Assembly: GCF_964204865.1 (NCBI RefSeq)
Contig: NC_135262.1
Location: forward strand, 13,764,001-13,828,000
DNA length: 64,000 nt
Origin: Styela clava
Lineage: Eukaryota > Chordata > Ascidiacea > Stolidobranchia > Styelidae
Direction of reading: 5' to 3'
Shown: in pieces, positions 60,621 through 64,000 of the stretch
Numbering within the stretch: the first letter of the stretch is position 1
Layout of the letters: every line of letters begins with the position of its first letter
Position numbers and translations under genes: made by a program
Notes under the pieces: generated by a model
What the model was told of the DNA's origin: nothing
The model's database searches: none
The model's input: the letters and a program-made list of their open reading frames with translations, nothing else

Positions 60621-62249
60621 CTCTAAAGCATAGATTGATAACTTGTTGGGATAAAATTTCAGAAAATACAATACGTGTCTCGTGTAGTTCCAAACAGATG
60701 GAGGCGTATGAGGCAAAGGGAGGATAGATAGAAAAAATAAAGAATTTTATTATTTATCCTTTTACATGACATTACGCAAGATGTCACACGAGACTGGCAG
60801 TAGAGTTGAGCACACAACACAAATTTTTACAAATATTTGTCAGGCCTTCGACGCGCTTAAAAAGATCAAATTTAATATTTTCTATATGAAAATTTGAATT
60901 CAGCTCCATTCGTTTATTTAAAAAAAAGAAAAAATAAAATAAGAAAGGTTGTGAATTTTGTTCCTGGAATTTGAAAAAGCAAAATTCTGTATGAATGTGA
61001 TCTCTGTACGTTAAGCATTAATTTTGCACTAATTAAGCACTAATTTCTGTGCGATTTTGAAGACAAATATTTTATTTAAGATAGTATTTAATGTTTAACG
61101 TAACCATACATGATTTTTGTGCTAAATTTTATTCAGATTTTCTTTAATTACAATCTGAAATACATCCTCATGGTTTGCTTTTCAGAAATTTATGAATGAA
61201 ATCGTAGCAAAACTGTTTTAAAATTTGGCTGTATTTTATTTCTGTTGTGCTTTATTGTACAATATATAATGGTAATGAGATTGCGTAAATTGTAAGTAAC
61301 GCCAATTCTACCTATAGCCTGGGGACTTCTGGTTGTAAGTGTCACGAATAACGGAAAACTTGGGCGTGAATTGTTAACTGACATTTTTGTGATGCATATT
61401 TGATTTCTCGGAATCGGAAGGAGATAATGATAGGATCAGGCGTTAATGAATCACCTGGCTTTAAATGAATTGGTGATTAGTTTGCCAAAGCACACAAAAT
61501 AATATTAATTTAGCACTAAGAGAATGCGGGTCGAACGTTGGCGGCTTCATAATGGCTGGTGTCGCAATAGTTATAAATTGTAGTTATCTTGGGCAGGAAC
61601 CCGGTGAGATAAGACGGCCCAGGAAAAACATATTCCCCATCACTCATACCATACCCCATTTGGTAGACTTAGTGTAAAAAAGGAGCAGCGGTAAAAGGAA
61701 AAACCCGATATTAACCTAAAACGGTCTATTAATAGAGATCTTACTTAAAAACAAGAGCTTGAGCAAAAATATCGTTTACGCCTCATGTCAAATTAATACA
61801 ACAATCTTATTTTCGAACAAAAACAAAAGTTTAACTCAATTAACTTTTACCCACCAAATGCCACGCCATGTAAAATACTGTTCAATAAATATGTATTGCA
61901 TGTGATTTTGTAAGAAAAGCAATACATGTCACCATGACATAATCTTATTTGGAAAATTCCCGTTTGACGTAACAACATTACGAAACCGAACCATTTTTTA
62001 CATTGTTTTGTTATGCGTTGCATGACTTTTATAGAAATACGGGTTACAGGCCGAATCTCCTCAAAAAATAAACTTTTCTCGTCCAAATTCCGCCGGATCT
62101 AAAATTAGAGAGTTAACATGTTATAATGTGCGCAAAAAAGGCTTTTCGAAACTCACAATAAATAGAAAGGTTACATTTAAAGCGCCGTAAAGCATTGTCG
62201 TAACGCCAGAACGATCGAAGCAAGTGACAAAAGGACTTGGAAATTCAAA
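60621..62249. other. No supported gene; upstream region of the secreted protein gene
   Basis: AT-rich sequence without recognised repeats or frames. The promoter of the 62250 gene should lie near its right edge, but no clear TATA box or other element is evident. Confidence 0.4.
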
Positions 62250-63608
62250 ATGAATATGAATCTTATTTTTAAGATTTTTGTTTCGAGTTTTGTGATGATA
62301 ATGCTGCTGAAAGCAACACAAGGGTATAGTTTTAGTAATAGACTCGGTCATGAACTCAGCGAAAATATGCGAAATTCAATCGATGAAGAAACTGATTCAA
62401 ATCATTTAATATTCAAACGATCGGCTAGGCATCGTCGAATAGGGTGAGTTTGTTTAAATATGTTGATTTACTTTTTACAATAATTATATTAATTTGACTT
62501 TCTAATTCCATAAGTCAATCTTTTCCTAGCTCCGTCCGTCAAATATGTTATGTTCGAGAAGTATTTTGATTACATGACCTATGGTATAGACTTTATAATA
62601 TGTCAGGAATAAATAATTTTCAACAAGTGTACTGTTAACCATTTGTTGCATAGCAATCTACCTACTTTACTGACTTTGTTAAAAAAAACTATTAATACAC
62701 AAATAAGCTATTATTATACTTGCCAATCCTGATGACTGAAATACCAATCAAACCAAAAACTGACAGCGACAAGTTGTTGACTAACTGGTTTTGCCATGAC
62801 GACTAAAAATAGCTGTAGCGAATTGGTAAAATAACGTGACTAGGTGTGTGCAATTATACTGCAATAGAATAGTTTGAAGTTTTTTCTTATTCATCACATT
62901 TGATTGACATATATTTGAAAGTTCAACACGAAATGATATTTTGCAAACTACTTTGTATTTCTTATAATAATGAAAAATATTTTTTCCTCAATTTCGGGTG
63001 ATCATCCATGAAGTGTTTCAACTTTTGGTATAAAAAAATCTCTATCTTAGTTTGGGGAAATAAGCAATGCCTATGTTTCCGTTCCTGAATAGATTTTCTA
63101 TTTATTTACTCTTGCTGAGGTGCTAGGCCTGGTTTGTACAACGACATTTATTATTATCAGACCGAGATCTCAAACGGCGACCCTAAAATACTTTGACTAA
63201 GGAGGTAGCATGTAAATGTATGTATTTTTTTGCAGACTCGTAAACACGATCTACAGTATTTGTGGAAAAGTCATGGAAGTAAAATGTAGTTTGATTCGAG
63301 AAAAATGTCATTGGTTGACAAAGAGAAGTACAGATGATTTTTACAAAAAAAGATCTAAAGGTGGCCGAAGTAAGAATATAAGTTCTTTTTTAATTTAATA
63401 TTTTTATCACTCTTTATAAATTAAAATTATTTAATATAAACTTTTTTATGAGAATCATTGCAATGTACTGTCTACTAAATTGCTATTCGGTTTTACAGTT
63501 AAACGCGGCAGGAGAAAATCTAGAAGGGGAAAGAATAGGAGAGGAAGAAAACGACATCATTTGAACATTCCAGTGCATTGTAACACGTGCAGAAATCTTT
63601 GTTGGTAG
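62250..63608 (+). CDS. Secreted basic six-cysteine protein, three exons, unrecognised
   Basis: Exons 62250-62443, 63236-63369 and 63499-63608 join in phase to 145 residues. Donors are GG|GTGAGT and CGAA|GTAAGA; both acceptors follow T-rich tracts. Residues 1-25 are a clear signal peptide with a hydrophobic core FKIFVSSFVMIMLL and likely cleavage after ATQG. A propeptide-like acidic stretch follows, then basic cleavage candidates at FKR57 and R57-SAR60. The mature part has six Cys: C74, C82, C89, then C137, C140, C144 (C-x7-C-x6-C...C-x2-C-x3-C). Between them is a strongly basic run (KRGRRKSRRGKNRRGRKRHH) that would bind heparan sulphate or similar. The last residue is Trp after Cys. I cannot assign a family; a divergent growth factor, peptide ligand or antimicrobial peptide are all open. 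No homologue is present in the window. Confidence 0.75.
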
Positions 63609-64000
63609 AGATAAAGTGACGTGATTTACCGCAGCGATCAACAGCAATATTGACTTATTTTTATAATATGCTGTTGGAATCTTCTCGTAATATTGATTGT
63701 ATGAATCAAGAGCTTTTCTAATTCTGTTAGCTATTTATGGGATTCGTGATATCAGCCATAGTCAATACTATGAAGTAATTCATGATTAATTTATGGAATA
63801 ATAAGCTGATTTTGTATTGCAAACAAACAGGCATCTCTATCTTGTCATTCTGTGCTAATTTTTATTCTCGCATTGTCACAATGTGTGCAATGCTCTTTTT
63901 GTGGCCAAGCAATTCGTTGACCAATAGTTATTTTCATGTTTTATTTGAATGAAATACACTGTGATGCAAAATATTCATTCCGCAAAAAATCGTCAACGAT

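Overview
The window is a piece of an animal nuclear genome, not a prokaryotic or viral one. It is AT-rich, genes are split into short exons with GT..AG introns, and short non-autonomous DNA transposons lie everywhere, including inside introns. Gene content (a BAR-RhoGAP protein, an MIIP relative, a type II membrane fucosyltransferase-like family) and small genes with 0.1-1.3 kb introns fit an invertebrate deuterostome. A tunicate is my best guess; the sequence alone does not prove it.

Layout. About 1-13.4 kb holds no gene I can support, only hAT-type elements, a GC-richer foldback element, a decayed THAP exon and unremarkable AT-rich DNA. From 13.6 to 30.9 kb on the minus strand lies one gene of 15 coding exons whose phases all join: an N-BAR + RhoGAP + proline-rich protein of the ARHGAP17/ARHGAP44 (RICH) family. 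It has two candidate last exons in the same phase. One (17.2 kb) ends in a class I PDZ ligand; the other (13.6 kb) is a diverged duplicate without it. Just upstream, also on the minus strand, is an MIIP-like coding exon (31.3-32.2 kb), followed by a 0.7-kb foldback element carrying a palindromic minisatellite.

From 36.1 to 56.2 kb on the minus strand are three tandem paralogues, each of nine exons with the same intron phases (554, 548 and 546 codons as modelled). They look like Golgi type II membrane proteins with a GDP-fucose O-fucosyltransferase-like lumenal domain. All three are intact, and a related upstream block precedes each. The third copy has Gly where the others have Arg in a HxR-like motif. 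Between copies lie a LINE reverse-transcriptase fragment, a hAT element and two decayed THAP + DDE transposons (ISL2EU-like) placed head to head.

From 56.8 to 60.7 kb is a repeat zone: a mariner-like MITE, a ~200-bp tandem repeat and a nest of hAT elements. At 62.2-63.6 kb on the plus strand is a three-exon gene for a 145-residue secreted, very basic, six-cysteine protein that I do not recognise.

Exon models come from reading splice sites, phase and family similarity by eye. No alignment or search was run.
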